From Thermomucor indicae-seudaticae (taxonomy: Eukaryota > Mucoromycota > Mucoromycetes > Mucorales > Lichtheimiaceae), in NCBI GenBank assembly GCA_000787465.1, contig JSYX01000262.1, positions 1 to 46,189 of the forward strand: a stretch of 46,189 bases of DNA, written 5' to 3'. Position 1 is the stretch's first letter, and each line of letters starts with the position of its first letter. Both the position numbers and the translations under genes were made by a program. This document shows, piece by piece, positions 11,406 through 20,930 of this stretch. The notes below the pieces were generated by a model. That model was not told the DNA's origin and made no database searches. It worked only from the letters and a program-made list of their open reading frames with translations.

Positions 11406-12059
11406 AGAGAGCATCACATGCATACCCTTTATTGTATTCCTTCTTGTTGTTTATCATTAGCAAATATTCGAGAGCGATATTTCCTTTGCATCTCTTCCTT
11501 GTATGATAGCTCAAGTAAAAACTGGAAAAGTTAGTCTTTGTCTAAATGACGCCTGTCATTGTGTTACAAAACTAACAATCGTAGTGCGCACTGACCACCA
11601 AGCGATAGGTATCGAAAATAAAATGGCAGGGTATTCTTATCACCGGTGTTGCAGTGGCTTGCTTTTCATCCTTGCTTCCTTATTCGACCTGATCATAGTG
11701 TTTCAGAGAAAAGAATCTTTCACGCCGTCATACGGGAGGAAGTTGACTCAACTTCCCCGTAATCTGATTTGCTGGCACTTGTGGTATGACACACGTTTCG
11801 GGGTTCGGCGCAACCATGAAATCAGATTTTTCTGTAAGCAATTGTCGCCAAAGAAACGAACAAAGCCTCATATAGAGGACATGAAGTGGTCATAAATTTA
11901 TGCTCGTTTTACCGGAACACGGGATGGTTATCGCTGTCTTACAACGGATCCGAGATAGGCTTCAAATTTATCATTTCGAGGAAGAGGGACATTCCGTGTA
12001 CGGAAGAGTAACGATTACTCACCTTTTCCAAGCCCGCTCAGACCCCTTCCGAGGTGCAG
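11406..12059. other. Intergenic region between AKR1 and the Ecl1-family gene
   Basis: It holds the AKR1 3' flank and the Ecl1-gene promoter. A 130-codon plus-strand frame (11503-11895) has no domain, no splice sites and a composition poor in the charged residues typical of the neighbours, so I do not call it. Two inverted repeats are present: 11738-11756, a perfect 9-bp dyad, and AATCTGATTT near 11761 with its complement near 11818. A CCCCT motif, a possible stress element, lies at about 12041. Confidence 0.5.
11738..11756. repeat. Perfect 9-bp inverted repeat
   Basis: GGAAGTTGA, one base, then TCAACTTCC. The outer bases ACGG and CCGT extend the pairing with a 2-base bulge. It lies between AKR1 and the Ecl1-family gene. 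It could be a hairpin in the AKR1 3' flank or a protein-binding dyad; nothing identifies which. Confidence 0.6.
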
Positions 12060-12068
12060 TATAAAAAG
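12060..12068 (+). promoter_or_regulatory. TATA box of the Ecl1-family gene
   Basis: TATAAAAAG lies 75 bases upstream of the ATG at 12135, with a CCCCT element about 20 bases further up. The leader between them is short and unspliced. Confidence 0.65.
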
Positions 12069-12134
12069 GTCGACGATATCGGAGCAGCACGTTTCTGATC
12101 TGACGCACTACAAAAGTCTTTTACTATCTCAACA

Positions 12135-12459
12135 ATGGATCTCTCTTGGTGCATTATTTGCGACCGTCACTGCACTGAAGACAACGTAAGTAACCACGAC
12201 AACAAATGCAAATGGATGTAGCCATTGACGATATGCGTATTAGTTGTACTGCTCTGAAGCCTGCCGACTCAAGGACATTAGCCTGCAAAATGGACCTATT
12301 CCATCCACCACCACTAGCAGCCCATCGCAATCGCCACTGTCTTCTCCGAGCGTTTCTCCCTTGTTGTTTGCATACTCTCGTCATCGCTATCCATATTTCT
12401 CCTCTGAATACGCGTTTTTGCCGTCACCACCAAATGGTCCTTCGTTCAGCCTTACTTGA
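12135..12459 (+). CDS. Ecl1-family lifespan regulator, small Cys-rich protein
   Basis: Two exons (12135-12185, 12244-12459) give 88 residues. The N-terminus MDLSWCIICDRHCTEDN joined to LYCSEACRLKD is the hallmark of the fungal Ecl1/2/3 group (extender of chronological lifespan), with the paired C-x2-C and C-x3-C cysteines expected to bind zinc. The remainder is Ser/Pro-rich and low complexity (PIPSTTTSSPSQSPLSSP), as in other members. In fission yeast these proteins extend stationary-phase survival and respond to nutrient, sulphur and metal shortage. The intron splits the Cys module between its two halves. A strong TATA box and a possible stress element precede it, consistent with inducible expression. 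It converges on the gene at 12727-12960. Confidence 0.85.
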
Positions 12460-12726
12460 CGGAACGGATGCTATTATTGGTCAAGACGATACTTGTGCCT
12501 GCGCGGCTCACTCGGTCCCGAAAAATCATCCGTCACACCCGTGCGCCACACTTCCAAGTGGAAAAAGACGGAAGGAGCACCGAATATAGAAATCTATATT
12601 ATTGTTTGTCTACCTATAGCATAATGTTGCCATGCAAAAGAAGAACTTTGTACAAATGAATGAGTGGACAAGATGAATCGTTTCTTTGTGTCTATGGATG
12701 TGTCTATGTACGTCTATGAATTAGGT

Positions 12727-12960
12727 CTAAGGATGATGATGGTGATCTTGTGTAGTGGTGATGATTTGGGTTTGTCGCATAGCCGGGCAGAACTTGAAGT
12801 GCCATTGATGTCGGTCGCGTGTTCCGAAGCCAACGCTGCAGTGAAGACAATAAAACCATTGACGCACGTCCATGCGAACATTCTGATCTTCTTGATTTGG
12901 TGTAGAGGAGGCGCTGTTGGATCCGAGAAGTGTCGTCAAGAACTTTGGGCCGTGCTGCAT
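12727..12960 (-). CDS. Small Cys/His protein, possible atypical zinc finger
   Basis: Uninterrupted 77-codon gene from ATG 12960 to the stop at 12727. The core has two cysteines spaced C-x2-C (YCLHCSVGFG) followed by closely spaced histidines and a further Cys (RDRHQWHFKFC), which could form a zinc site, though the spacing does not match a classical C2H2 finger. The tail is HHHHP. A TATAAATA box sits 83 bases upstream on the same strand and the leader is CT-rich, the pattern seen before other genes here, which supports a real gene. It converges on the Ecl1-family gene. Function unknown. Confidence 0.5.
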   Translation of the reverse strand: MQHGPKFLTTLLGSNSASSTPNQEDQNVRMDVRQWFYCLHCSVGFGTRDRHQWHFKFCPAMRQTQIITTTQDHHHHP

Positions 12961-13042
12961 GATGAAAAGGAAGGAATGGAATGGGGTTTGTTGAGCTAGA
13001 GAAGAGAAGAGTGAGTCTGCAAGATCAAAACTTTTTCGCGAT

Positions 13043-13050
13043 TATTTATA
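13043..13050 (-). promoter_or_regulatory. TATA box of the small Cys/His gene
   Basis: TATAAATA on the minus strand, 83 bases upstream of ATG 12960. A CT-rich leader (CTCTTCTCTTCTCTAG) lies between box and start. Confidence 0.55.
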
Positions 13051-13642
13051 GTAAGCAATAAAGAAATAAGAAGCTCGAGATCGCCTTTGTTTATTACATT
13101 GCCAATCATCCAGGAACAACGAAATACAAAAAAAAAAGATCTGATTCGCCCTCCCCCTTATTTGTACAGTGTTTTCCATACTGGCGCACGCTAATAAATC
13201 ACACATGTTTCAATAGCATGTGTACTTTATAGGATGCATATCGATGTTATTGTATAGTAAACATGATATTGAAGCTCTTTGTCTTTTCTTGAGTGGTCTA
13301 TTATTTTTGGACTTTCTCAATACAGAGCGGAAAGAAGCTACTAGAATGCTCTATCCATCCTTTTTATATCGTCTGTTGCTTGCAGATCCTAGAATCCTTT
13401 GTGTTGTTGTTTTATCCTTCGCGAGTCTCTGACACTGCTCGATAGGATCTAGAAAAGGAAGGCATTCGCCGGAGGAGGCTTTTAGGGTACTTTATTCCCA
13501 TAGGAATTTAAGATTATGTAAGACGGAAAGGGGATCATTTAGTCGATTCGCCTTTTCTGGACGTTGCCATACTTCGGATCATGTGCATATGCAAGCCTGC
13601 TTCGTCAACGAAGCCAGACCCTGTGGGATTGCATACCCTGAA
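13051..13642. other. Intergenic, nothing recognised
   Basis: AT-rich sequence with an A9 run near 13130 and short unsupported frames. It should contain the promoter of the plus-strand gene that starts near 13643; no clear TATA box is seen directly upstream of that start. Confidence 0.5.
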
Positions 13643-14840
13643 ATGACTCAAAAACAAAAGCGCGTAACTTAAACCATGGAGCTTCCTTGGTGCAGCGCAC
13701 GGGACGTTTTGTCCCGATTCGTGTGCGCTTACGCATACACTCCATATCAAGTGCATGATTACTCAAGCAGCTTTTCCCGATTTGTGTCCGCTTTGCGTCT
13801 TTTCTTTCGTCGTTATAACACCTGCGCCATCTCTACAGGGTCTGAAGGCGATCGGAAGCCTTAGTGAGAAGAAGCGACGACCAATCCTCTCAGAAGACGC
13901 GGGAAGCCTCCTTTCGATATCGTCCGAGTAGTGGGAAATCGCTCTCAAAGTTGGCGAGGCATCTGATTGCGATAATTCCGCAGAAAAGGGAAATATACCT
14001 TACAGGAATTTACTCCAGGCGCTATCGACACTGGCAGACCGTACGGACATACTGTATCAGCCGTCGTTGCTTATGGAGGTCAACATGTCTTTCGCTTCGT
14101 CCCTTATGGACGATTATTTCTATAAGTAAGCAGTATGCGAGGGACGGATATACGACAAAAAGCTTACTCGTACGTGGGAAAAAATCAAGCGATTCCTGTC
14201 ATCTGTAGACGCAAAGCGCCGATTTTGCAATATCAGAAGCGATAGAAGAAGCCGTTCTCCAAGGCGCGGGCCTTTGCATATATGGTGGTGAGGCAAGGCC
14301 TCACCGCATAATGCATCAATTCGCTAACATCATCCCGATGTTCATAGCGAAGCAGCTCAAGTCGCTACCACAACACCATGTTCAGGCGTTTGTCGAGAGA
14401 TTGGAACGGCGATGGTACCAATGGCGAGCTGGACGCATGGCGCGGGATGAAGCGTCTTCGGATGCAAACGAGACTTCATCAGTGCATCACACAAAACACC
14501 AACAGCCATACTGACAATTGATGGGAAAAGTCTCGACGATACAGAAGCCAGGGGTACCCTTGGATTTCGATGCAACCGCGCCCCAATATTATGAAACAGC
14601 TTATAGGATGTACGTATAAGCTGTACAAGAAAGAACATTGTGATCAACTTTTTGCTCAAGTGAGCGAAAGCACAAGGCAACTGCCCGAAAAACAGCTTAC
14701 CTGGCTCTCTTGCCAGGTATGCTCTGCATAACATCCAGTCTTTCCAGGAGCTCTCAGGCGCAGAACGATCCCTGCCCCACATGGCATTGCCAGGCATTGT
14801 AAATGTCTTAATTGGCGCCGAGGCAGGCCAAAATTTGTAG
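13643..14840 (+). CDS. Unknown protein, six-exon gene reconstructed from splice signals
   Basis: No single frame here is long, but an exon chain fits: 13643-13663 (tentative first exon MTQKQKR), 13839-13927, 14006-14125, 14217-14481, 14545-14609, 14717-14840. It totals 684 bases, a 227-residue protein. Segments include LSEKKRRPILSEDAGSLLS, ENLLQALSTLADRTDILYQP, ADFAISEAIEEAVLQGAGL, a long amphipathic helix (AKQLKSLPQHHVQAFVERLE), and a C-terminus with SFQELSGAERSLPHMALPGI. It is mostly helical with no membrane segment or signal peptide. The exon 3-4 join is uncertain: either AA|GTAAGC to an AAAG acceptor, or an earlier donor after LLME to the CTGTAG acceptor at 14208. I do not recognise the family. 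A 162-codon minus-strand frame over the same place is its shadow. Confidence 0.55.
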
Positions 14841-14908
14841 ACCACTCATGAAAAGACAAAGAGTCTTCAATATCTTTTAATTACTGTACAATATAATGAT
14901 ATGCATGC

Positions 14909-14939
14909 TATAAAGTACACATGCCCTTAAAGCATGTGT
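14909..14939 (+). promoter_or_regulatory. TATAAA box followed by an 8-bp hairpin
   Basis: TATAAA at 14909-14914 is followed at once by ACACATGC (14917-14924), a 7-base loop and the exact complement GCATGTGT (14932-14939). The hairpin ends about 10 bases before the ATG of a 63-codon frame. It could lie in a very short leader, or the arrangement may be accidental. Confidence 0.4.
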
Positions 14940-14949
14940 GCCAACCAAC

Positions 14950-15141
14950 ATGGAAAATAGTGTACCTGCTTTTGCTGGAAAGCTACCCGCGGCTCTGCGC
15001 TGCTATATTTGGAAACGAGTACTTCCAAGCATGTTATTATCAAAGGAGACTAATCTGCTAGTTTGTTGTAAATATCAATGGATGGAAGGAATCAATGCAC
15101 CTCCTGCATTATCCGCTTGTTTTACCCCACAATGTCAATAA
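14950..15141 (+). CDS. Possible mini-gene, 63-residue hypothetical protein
   Basis: Open frame MENSVPAFAGKLPAALRCYI and on to a TAA at 15139-15141. A TATAAA lies 36 bases before the ATG and AATAAA is at 15146-15151, right after the stop, so promoter, frame and poly(A) signal are packed into 240 bases. The product has several cysteines and no known motif. The signals could be chance in AT-rich sequence. Confidence 0.25.
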   Translation: MENSVPAFAGKLPAALRCYIWKRVLPSMLLSKETNLLVCCKYQWMEGINAPPALSACFTPQCQ

Positions 15142-15151
15142 CCTAATAAAG

Positions 15152-15909
15152 AATTCTTCCGAGGAAACAAACTCCAAATAAGTACACTTGTTATTATTAC
15201 AGTCCGCATCTCCTTTCACATATTTCCTATGCACATCGATTTATAGGACTTCTTCTATTGGCTGCACAGTGCAGATCCCGCGACGTGGTCAATTCAAATT
15301 AGCTTGCTGCCAATGTTGGTAAACAAGCCAATGTTCTGTCCGTGCACTTCCTAAATTGCTCTAGCACTTGAGTGGGCAACGATATACCCTATCAAAGAGG
15401 TAGCACTTGTGTCGAGCAATGAATTATCCACATTAGTCATGGGTATTGCACGTTGGCCGGTGACACTCATTTACGACTATCTAGAGTCATTTTCAACATG
15501 CAAACCGAACCTAAGCATGGCTCTGCTGCTCTTATTACAGTAGAAAAGAATATCCAGCTCAAGTCAAAGCAAAAAGGCTCAGTAGGATCATCTAGTAAGC
15601 GCTACGTTGTCGATGCAAGGAACAGTTACTTCTGCTATCAATTTTGGAAATATAGTATCGTCGATGATGCTTTTCCAATAACTCTCCTTAAGAGATATGT
15701 CCATAACCAGCGTCGGTGTCCACTAATTCATACTAGAGATCACAGATGTCTCCGTCACTGGCACTAGCTAGAACAGCGAAATATAGAAATATTAACGGTA
15801 AACTTTTGTCTTGTTTTACAGCCAATATATTGATACAAAAAGACAAACCGACAGATGACACATTGTCGCATTTTATGATTGGATTGATTAGGGAAAACCA
15901 AAGTATAGC
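15152..15909. other. Intergenic, nothing certain
   Basis: Contains the 3' flank of NAC-beta (minus strand) and a 104-codon plus-strand frame (15453-15767) that has no domain and no splice or promoter support. No repeat or RNA gene seen. Confidence 0.45.
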
Positions 15910-16636
15910 TTAGGCCTTGACTTCGCCTTCAGCCTTCTCCTCCTCCTTCTTTTCCTCAGTAGCAGCAGAAGAAGCTTCCTCCTTCTTGTCTTCAACATCA
16001 GCCTTGTCGAAGCTCTCGACAAGGTCAGGGATCTCATCGTCGTCATCAGCACCAGCAGCGCCGGCACCCTGAGCATTCTGGTAAGCCTCAGCAAGCTTGC
16101 GCAGGCTGGCCAACGAGTCAGGGCCCAACTGGCTCAAGATACCAGGGACTGTATATACATAATGAGATTGGTAATTCTACAAACTCGTCTGTTCAAACTT
16201 CATGCTTACCCAATTCAGTCAGTTCCTTTTCAACAGAGCGGCCGTGGATAGCAAAAGTGTTGGCATTAACAGCGGCCTGGACTGTTTTGTTCGGGATGTT
16301 ACATATATATAGCCTACAGCAGCAATAGCAAAAGAAAGATTCTTACATACCACGAGGAGCGTTAAAGTGGATGACCTTGCCATCCTCCTTGAACATGTTG
16401 ACTTCCTCAATACCACCAAGAGGTTGAACGCCGAGCTTCTGAAGGGCGGCCTGCAGCTTGCGGTCATCGCCACCAGCCGACTTGGTGACTTTCTTAACCT
16501 TACGACGAGGAGTACCTATTATATAATACATGAGAAACTCGATCCAATTGCAAATCCGGTGCTTTCTTCTCCCATACTAACCCTTGCCACCAATGCGGAC
16601 CTGGGCCTGAAGCTTGGCGAGTTTGTCGATGTTCAT
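15910..16636 (-). CDS. EGD1: Nascent polypeptide-associated complex subunit beta (EGD1/BTF3)
   Basis: NAC-beta pairs with NAC-alpha and docks at the ribosome exit tunnel to shield nascent chains and control targeting. Four exons (16636-16582, 16515-16351, 16281-16210, 16148-15910) give 176 residues. The N-terminus [20 protein letters not shown] leads into the ribosome-binding basic motif RRKVKK. The NAC dimerisation domain follows ([20 protein letters not shown], then [20 protein letters not shown]), then the family signature [16 protein letters not shown]. The C-terminus is an acidic, Lys/Glu-rich tail ([20 protein letters not shown]). Length and order match the family. All introns are at conserved-domain boundaries and short (63-69 bases). 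A CAACAACAACAA tract lies in the leader about 55 bases upstream of the start. Confidence 0.96.
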
Positions 16637-17318
16637 TTTCTACGTAGACAATCGTTTAGTTTCTTTGATTTCATCGTCGGTGCAATCATGACAACAACAA
16701 CAACAAAGAAAGCGCAAATGAACGTCTCCAGACAACGACACCCTACGTGGCGTGTCTCGACGCGTCTTCAAGGCAGTCGACAATCTCGTGGAATGAACCA
16801 CAAGCCACAGCAGCAAGCACACGCATGTCAAGCTGAAATCATGCTTAACTTGCTCAAGATGGAATGAAGAAAAAATAATAGAAGAACGGTGTACTTTACG
16901 GAAATGATAATAGCGCAATGACCCTGAGGAAAGAAAAATATGGAAACTAGTACACACCTTTTCGATAGGCGTGAAGCGAAAGAGGAAGGACACACTTCAC
17001 GGTACAAGTCTGCTAAAAATTTTTTGGCTGCCTCGATCTGATTGGCTCAGTCCCACGCTCAGTTCCATGCTGAAACTCGGCAAATGTCGACTCGGGTCAA
17101 TCCTCTCTCGCAAGACGATGGGGCTACCTTAATAAACGTTATCTCCAGAATGCGCGGAAAGAGTGATGAGTACAAGATTATGCGCTGGCCTTAAATAAGG
17201 TGCATGACAGGGAGGCATATCAACATTTTTGGGAATGTGAGAGAGCAAGGGTTATGAAAAACCGAATGGCGCATTGTTGGAACGATATATTCTGTTCATC
17301 TTTTTCTTCTGTCTGTAC
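16637..17318. other. Divergent promoter region between NAC-beta and the F-box-like gene
   Basis: Minus-strand leader and promoter of NAC-beta on the left, promoter of the F-box-like gene on the right. A 166-codon plus-strand frame that runs out of NAC-beta (16367-16867) is antisense shadow. No further gene seen. Confidence 0.5.
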
Positions 17319-17906
17319 ATGGAGAGCAATTCTGATGCATTGCCCCTGGATATCATTCTTCACGTACTTTCGTACTTGCAATTGATCGATTTATGCCGGC
17401 TGTTAAACGCCAACGACGATTTGGTATCCGACTATTGCCGCTATGTCTTACAATCACGCGCCAAAACGCAAGCATGGGAGCTTGTTTTGTTGACACCAGA
17501 GGGATATGCAGCTGCCCAGTGTAATGGCGATCTTGGTTACCAGGCCATTGCCCGGTTCCGGTGCGTTGCTCACGACACGCGTACGGAATATCTACGTTTT
17601 GTACCATGCGAAGATCATCCTTGCACACTCACACTATGGGATGAAATGCCTACAAGCTTGACGGTCGTATGCACTCAATGGATCCAACCTCTTGGCGGCG
17701 TACAGGTTGTGCCAGTGACATTGTGGAGAAGGGACGGGCGCCATACATTGGAGGACAGTGCTGCGGGGATTCAGATCGCGTACCGTTCTTGCGAGAGTCA
17801 TAGTATCTGTCAATTATGTCACCGCCACCAACGAAGCGTATTACAGGTTTACTTTGAAAACATATTCGTTTCTTTCGAATGGTTAAGACAAGGCTTATTG
17901 GCATGA
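17319..17906 (+). CDS. Short F-box-like protein
   Basis: Intronless, 195 residues from ATG 17319. Residues about 5-45 (DALPLDIILHVLSYLQLIDL, then CRLLNANDDLVSDYCRYVLQ) have the LP..I...L.YL...D......N......... pattern of an F-box, which recruits Skp1 and an SCF ubiquitin ligase to a substrate. The rest (for example TPEGYAAAQCNGDLGYQAIA, and a Cys-rich CQLCHRHQRS near the end) is not a repeat domain I recognise, so the target is unknown. The open frame extends 15 codons further upstream without an ATG, and a leader-type hydrophobic stretch there is likely untranslated. A protein that has kept only part of the fold is possible. Confidence 0.7.
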   Translation: MESNSDALPLDIILHVLSYLQLIDLCRLLNANDDLVSDYCRYVLQSRAKTQAWELVLLTPEGYAAAQCNGDLGYQAIARFRCVAHDTRTEYLRFVPCEDHPCTLTLWDEMPTSLTVVCTQWIQPLGGVQVVPVTLWRRDGRHTLEDSAAGIQIAYRSCESHSICQLCHRHQRSVLQVYFENIFVSFEWLRQGLLA

Positions 17907-18417
17907 TCACAATATTATAGTGATAAAAGCGAAATTGATTTCAGGACAAGGCGAGTCGGAGGAAGGGCGCGTGAAGATCATAAAGCAGACTGTTGATAGA
18001 CACATGCAATTTTCCATTGCGAGTTTCCAGAAAAGGAGTTGGTTCCGAGTGGCCCAAGAGTGCTAAGTTGTCAGTCAGTTAGTCAGTCCGGCGTACGTGC
18101 CGGGTAAGGATAACCCCAAAAACATGGTCCTATCTTCACGGCGTAAAAGGACGAAAAGTTTCTTGTTGGGTTACAAAGGAGGAACCCCATGTAGGAAAAG
18201 GGCAAGTGAGTGGTTGTCATGAAGTGTTGTCCGGACCGGACACGGTTCTTGGACACATCCCAGATCAGAATGAGTCGTGAAGCAAGCTCACCTCTCATTT
18301 GCTGGAACACGGAGTCAGAAGATTCCCCGCGTTTATAAAGCATATGAAGATTTTCTTTATGTCCTTTGTTTTCTGGCACTGTCCAATGGCCCAATCGCGT
18401 GCGAAGTTGCCAATTCT
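17907..18417. other. Intergenic and malic enzyme upstream region
   Basis: Contains a short direct repeat cluster of GTCAGT/AGTCAG units at about 18068-18088, a near-palindrome around CCGGCGTACGTGCCGG (about 18087-18103), and two CCAAT motifs at about 18382 and 18391 ahead of the malic enzyme TATA box. No gene seen. Confidence 0.5.
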
Positions 18418-18425
18418 TATAAAAG
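18418..18425 (+). promoter_or_regulatory. TATA box of the malic enzyme gene
   Basis: TATAAAAG lies 67 bases upstream of ATG 18485, with CCAAT pentamers about 30 bases further upstream. The leader contains a CT-rich tract and no intron. Confidence 0.65.
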
Positions 18426-18484
18426 AGGCTCGATCATCCATCAGCCGTCGCTTTTCTTCTCATTATCATCCACTTTCCACTGCT

Positions 18485-20573
18485 ATGCCCGTTGTTGAAC
18501 ACGAGCAGCCTCTTGTAGCCGCAAACAGGAAATCCAAACTGACAGCCCAGATTTGGGCTACTTCACCTTACTATAATCAAGGCAAGATGCTTCCATTCAT
18601 CAAGCGGCAATTATTCGTGCTTATACCAACTATTTTGGATAGGTACTGCCATGTCGCTTGAATCGAGAATGCACCTAGGACTCCGCGGATATGGGCCTAT
18701 CGGCGTGGAAAGTCTCGATCTTCAAAAGGAACGTGCGTTAAAGCAGCTACGATCCAAGCAGACGGCGCTGGACAAGTACATGTTCATGGCACAGTTACGA
18801 AACAGCAACACACGATTGTTCTATAAACTGGTCTGCGACGAGCTTGAGGTATGCATATATCTACCGCGGAATGCTACCATATAGTACTCTTACATTGTTT
18901 TCTTTAGGAAATTGCCCCGATCATCTATACCCCAACTGTCGGTGAAGCATGTCTCCATTATTCTGAAATCTTTCCCTTCCTGGCACCGCCTGGTAAGTGT
19001 GCGAAGCTGTCTGGAGGAAGCATGATCTTAATTTGCTTTGCAAGGTGCTGCCGATGGTTTGTATATCACAATCAATGATCTCACTCACATCAAGGATATC
19101 CTTTGGAATTATGGCAAGAACTGTGATGATACTCCAGCTATCACGGTGATTACAGATGGCTCACGTATCCTCGGACTTGGTGATCTGGGCATGAATGGAA
19201 TCGGCATTCCTATTGGAAAGCTGCAACTCTATGTAGGTGCAGCTGGCATTGATCCTCGCAAAACGTTGCCCATTGTCCTGGACTTTGGTACAAACAATGA
19301 CAAGTACCTCAACGATCCTTTCTACCTTGGCCTACGACAGAAACGCCCTGCTGATGCTGAGGTATGTAAGAAACTCCTTTCATGCCAAAGTATGCCTGTA
19401 GTAACAGGACATATTAAACACCCTGATGTTTCCTTTTGTCAGTTTTACGCCGCCGTGGACCAAGTAATGCAAGGCTTGTATGATGTCTATCCTGACATCT
19501 TGGTGCAATTTGAAGACTTTTCTTCAGAACATGTAGGTTGATCTTATTCTTGGAGTTCAAAGAATACCCAACTAATAATTCCACTGGATTAATAGGCGTT
19601 TGGGTTACTGGAAAAATATCAATACAAGACGTTTTGTTTCAACGATGATATCCAGGGCACCGGATCGGTTATCTTGGCAGGCTTCATGAATGCAGTGAGA
19701 GTAGCCCGGGAGAAAGTGGGTCTGGATCCCAAAGCGCATCGGATTGTCTTTTTCGGCGCAGGGTCGTCTGCGATTGGTGTCGCCAAACAAATCCTCGTTT
19801 ACTTTATGCGCGAGCACGGTTTGTCTGAGCAAGAAGCCAAGAACGTTTTCTACCTAGTGGACAGCAAGGGACTGGTGACTTTGGATCGAGGTGACAAGCT
19901 CGCTCAGCACAAGGTGTATTTCGCACGGTCCGACAATCATCAGCAGCAGTTCAAGTCTTTATGCGAAGTGATCGATTATGTCAAGCCTACAGCTCTGATC
20001 GGTCTATCCGCCCAGCATCAAGCATTTACGAAGGAAGCCATCGAAAAAATGGCGGCCTACAACGAGTTACCTATCATATTCCCGCTGTCTAACCCGATGA
20101 CTAATGCCGAGTGCACCTTTGAGCAGGCGATGCGATACACCGACCATCGCGTCCTGTTTGCGTCCGGTACAGCCTTCCCACCATTCGAGCTACCTTCAGG
20201 CGAAAAGAAGTTTGCAGGCCAAGGCAACAACATGTACATCTTCCCAGGCTTCGGCTTGGGCGCCATTCTGGCCAAGGCACGGCATGTATCAGACAGCATG
20301 GTCTATGAAGCCGCGAAGGGTTTATCTACCTCGCTTTTGCCGGAAGAAATCCGTCGTGGTGATTTGTATCCTGCCTTGTCTCGTATCCGTGACGTTTCTG
20401 CTCAAGTCGCTGCCGCCGTGTGCCGCCAAGCCGTCAAGGAGAAACTGGCTCGTGACCCCGTCCTGCTAAGCATTGCTGCGACTGGCGATCAAGAAACCCT
20501 CTTGGATTTTGTCAGAGCTCGCATGTGGGATCCCAACCAGTCTGACTATTTCCAATTCCCAACTTCCGCTTGA
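18485..20573 (+). CDS. Malic enzyme, NAD(P)-dependent
   Basis: Oxidatively decarboxylates malate to pyruvate and CO2, supplying NADH or NADPH. Six exons (18485-18581, 18643-18848, 18908-18992, 19045-19361, 19443-19532, 19596-20573) give 590 residues. Signatures: NQGTAMS and LGLRGYGP at the start of the fold, the catalytic Tyr in PIIYTPTVGEAC, ITDGSRILGLGDLGMNGIGI with the catalytic Lys shortly after (GIPIGKLQLY), metal-binding Glu/Asp in VQFEDF and FNDDIQGTGSV, and the dinucleotide loop VFFGAGSSAIG. The C-terminal NAD-binding part is complete. The first intron is a GC-AG intron. The N-terminal leader before NQGTAMS is short (about 31 residues) and not obviously a mitochondrial presequence (several Glu residues), so the enzyme may be cytosolic. 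Cofactor preference cannot be read from the sequence with confidence. Confidence 0.95.
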
Positions 20574-20811
20574 GTTTCCTATGCACTCTTCTCTTGTTTG
20601 CGTTCTCGAAATAAAGATATCATGTCGCATAACAGGCGTAAAAAGAATATAGGCATCGTAAATCATTTTATTTGCGGCTGCCAAACGTAATCTTTCGCGC
20701 TCTAATATCATAAGCGACGGCAGGACGGACCGAAAATTGTAATACAGTCTGAACCGCTACCTAAACGTAATGAATCGATTTGCCTCATAGACCCGTTTAC
20801 TGACCTACGTA

Positions 20812-20837
20812 GTCATCGTAAACCGGTTACCGATGAC
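20812..20837. repeat. 26-bp near-perfect palindrome upstream of a cell-surface gene
   Basis: GTCATCGTAAACCGGTTACC runs into GATGAC. Only one symmetric pair of positions breaks the dyad, whose centre is AACCGGTT. It ends 26 bases before the TATATAA box at 20864-20870. It looks like an operator-type site for a dimeric regulator, but no known factor is identified. Confidence 0.6.
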
Positions 20838-20863
20838 CATGCCGCCAGACTGACATACTTGTG

Positions 20864-20870
20864 TATATAA
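20864..20870 (+). promoter_or_regulatory. TATA box of the Pro-rich surface protein gene
   Basis: TATATAA, 61 bases upstream of ATG 20931, with an A-rich leader that ends in CATTCAAAAAC before the start codon. Confidence 0.65.
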
Positions 20871-20930
20871 AGACCTGCACAATGACAGCAAAAGAAGAGA
20901 AACCATCAAGTACATCTTACATTCAAAAAC

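Noticed and set aside
10996..11514. 172-codon minus-strand open frame
   Set aside because: It lies opposite the last AKR1 exon and has no features of its own; a shadow frame.
11503..11895. 130-codon plus-strand frame between AKR1 and the Ecl1-family gene
   Set aside because: No splice, promoter or domain support, and it covers palindromic intergenic sequence.
14357..14845. 162-codon minus-strand open frame
   Set aside because: It is antisense to the spliced plus-strand exons at 14217-14840, which have splice signals and in-phase joins.
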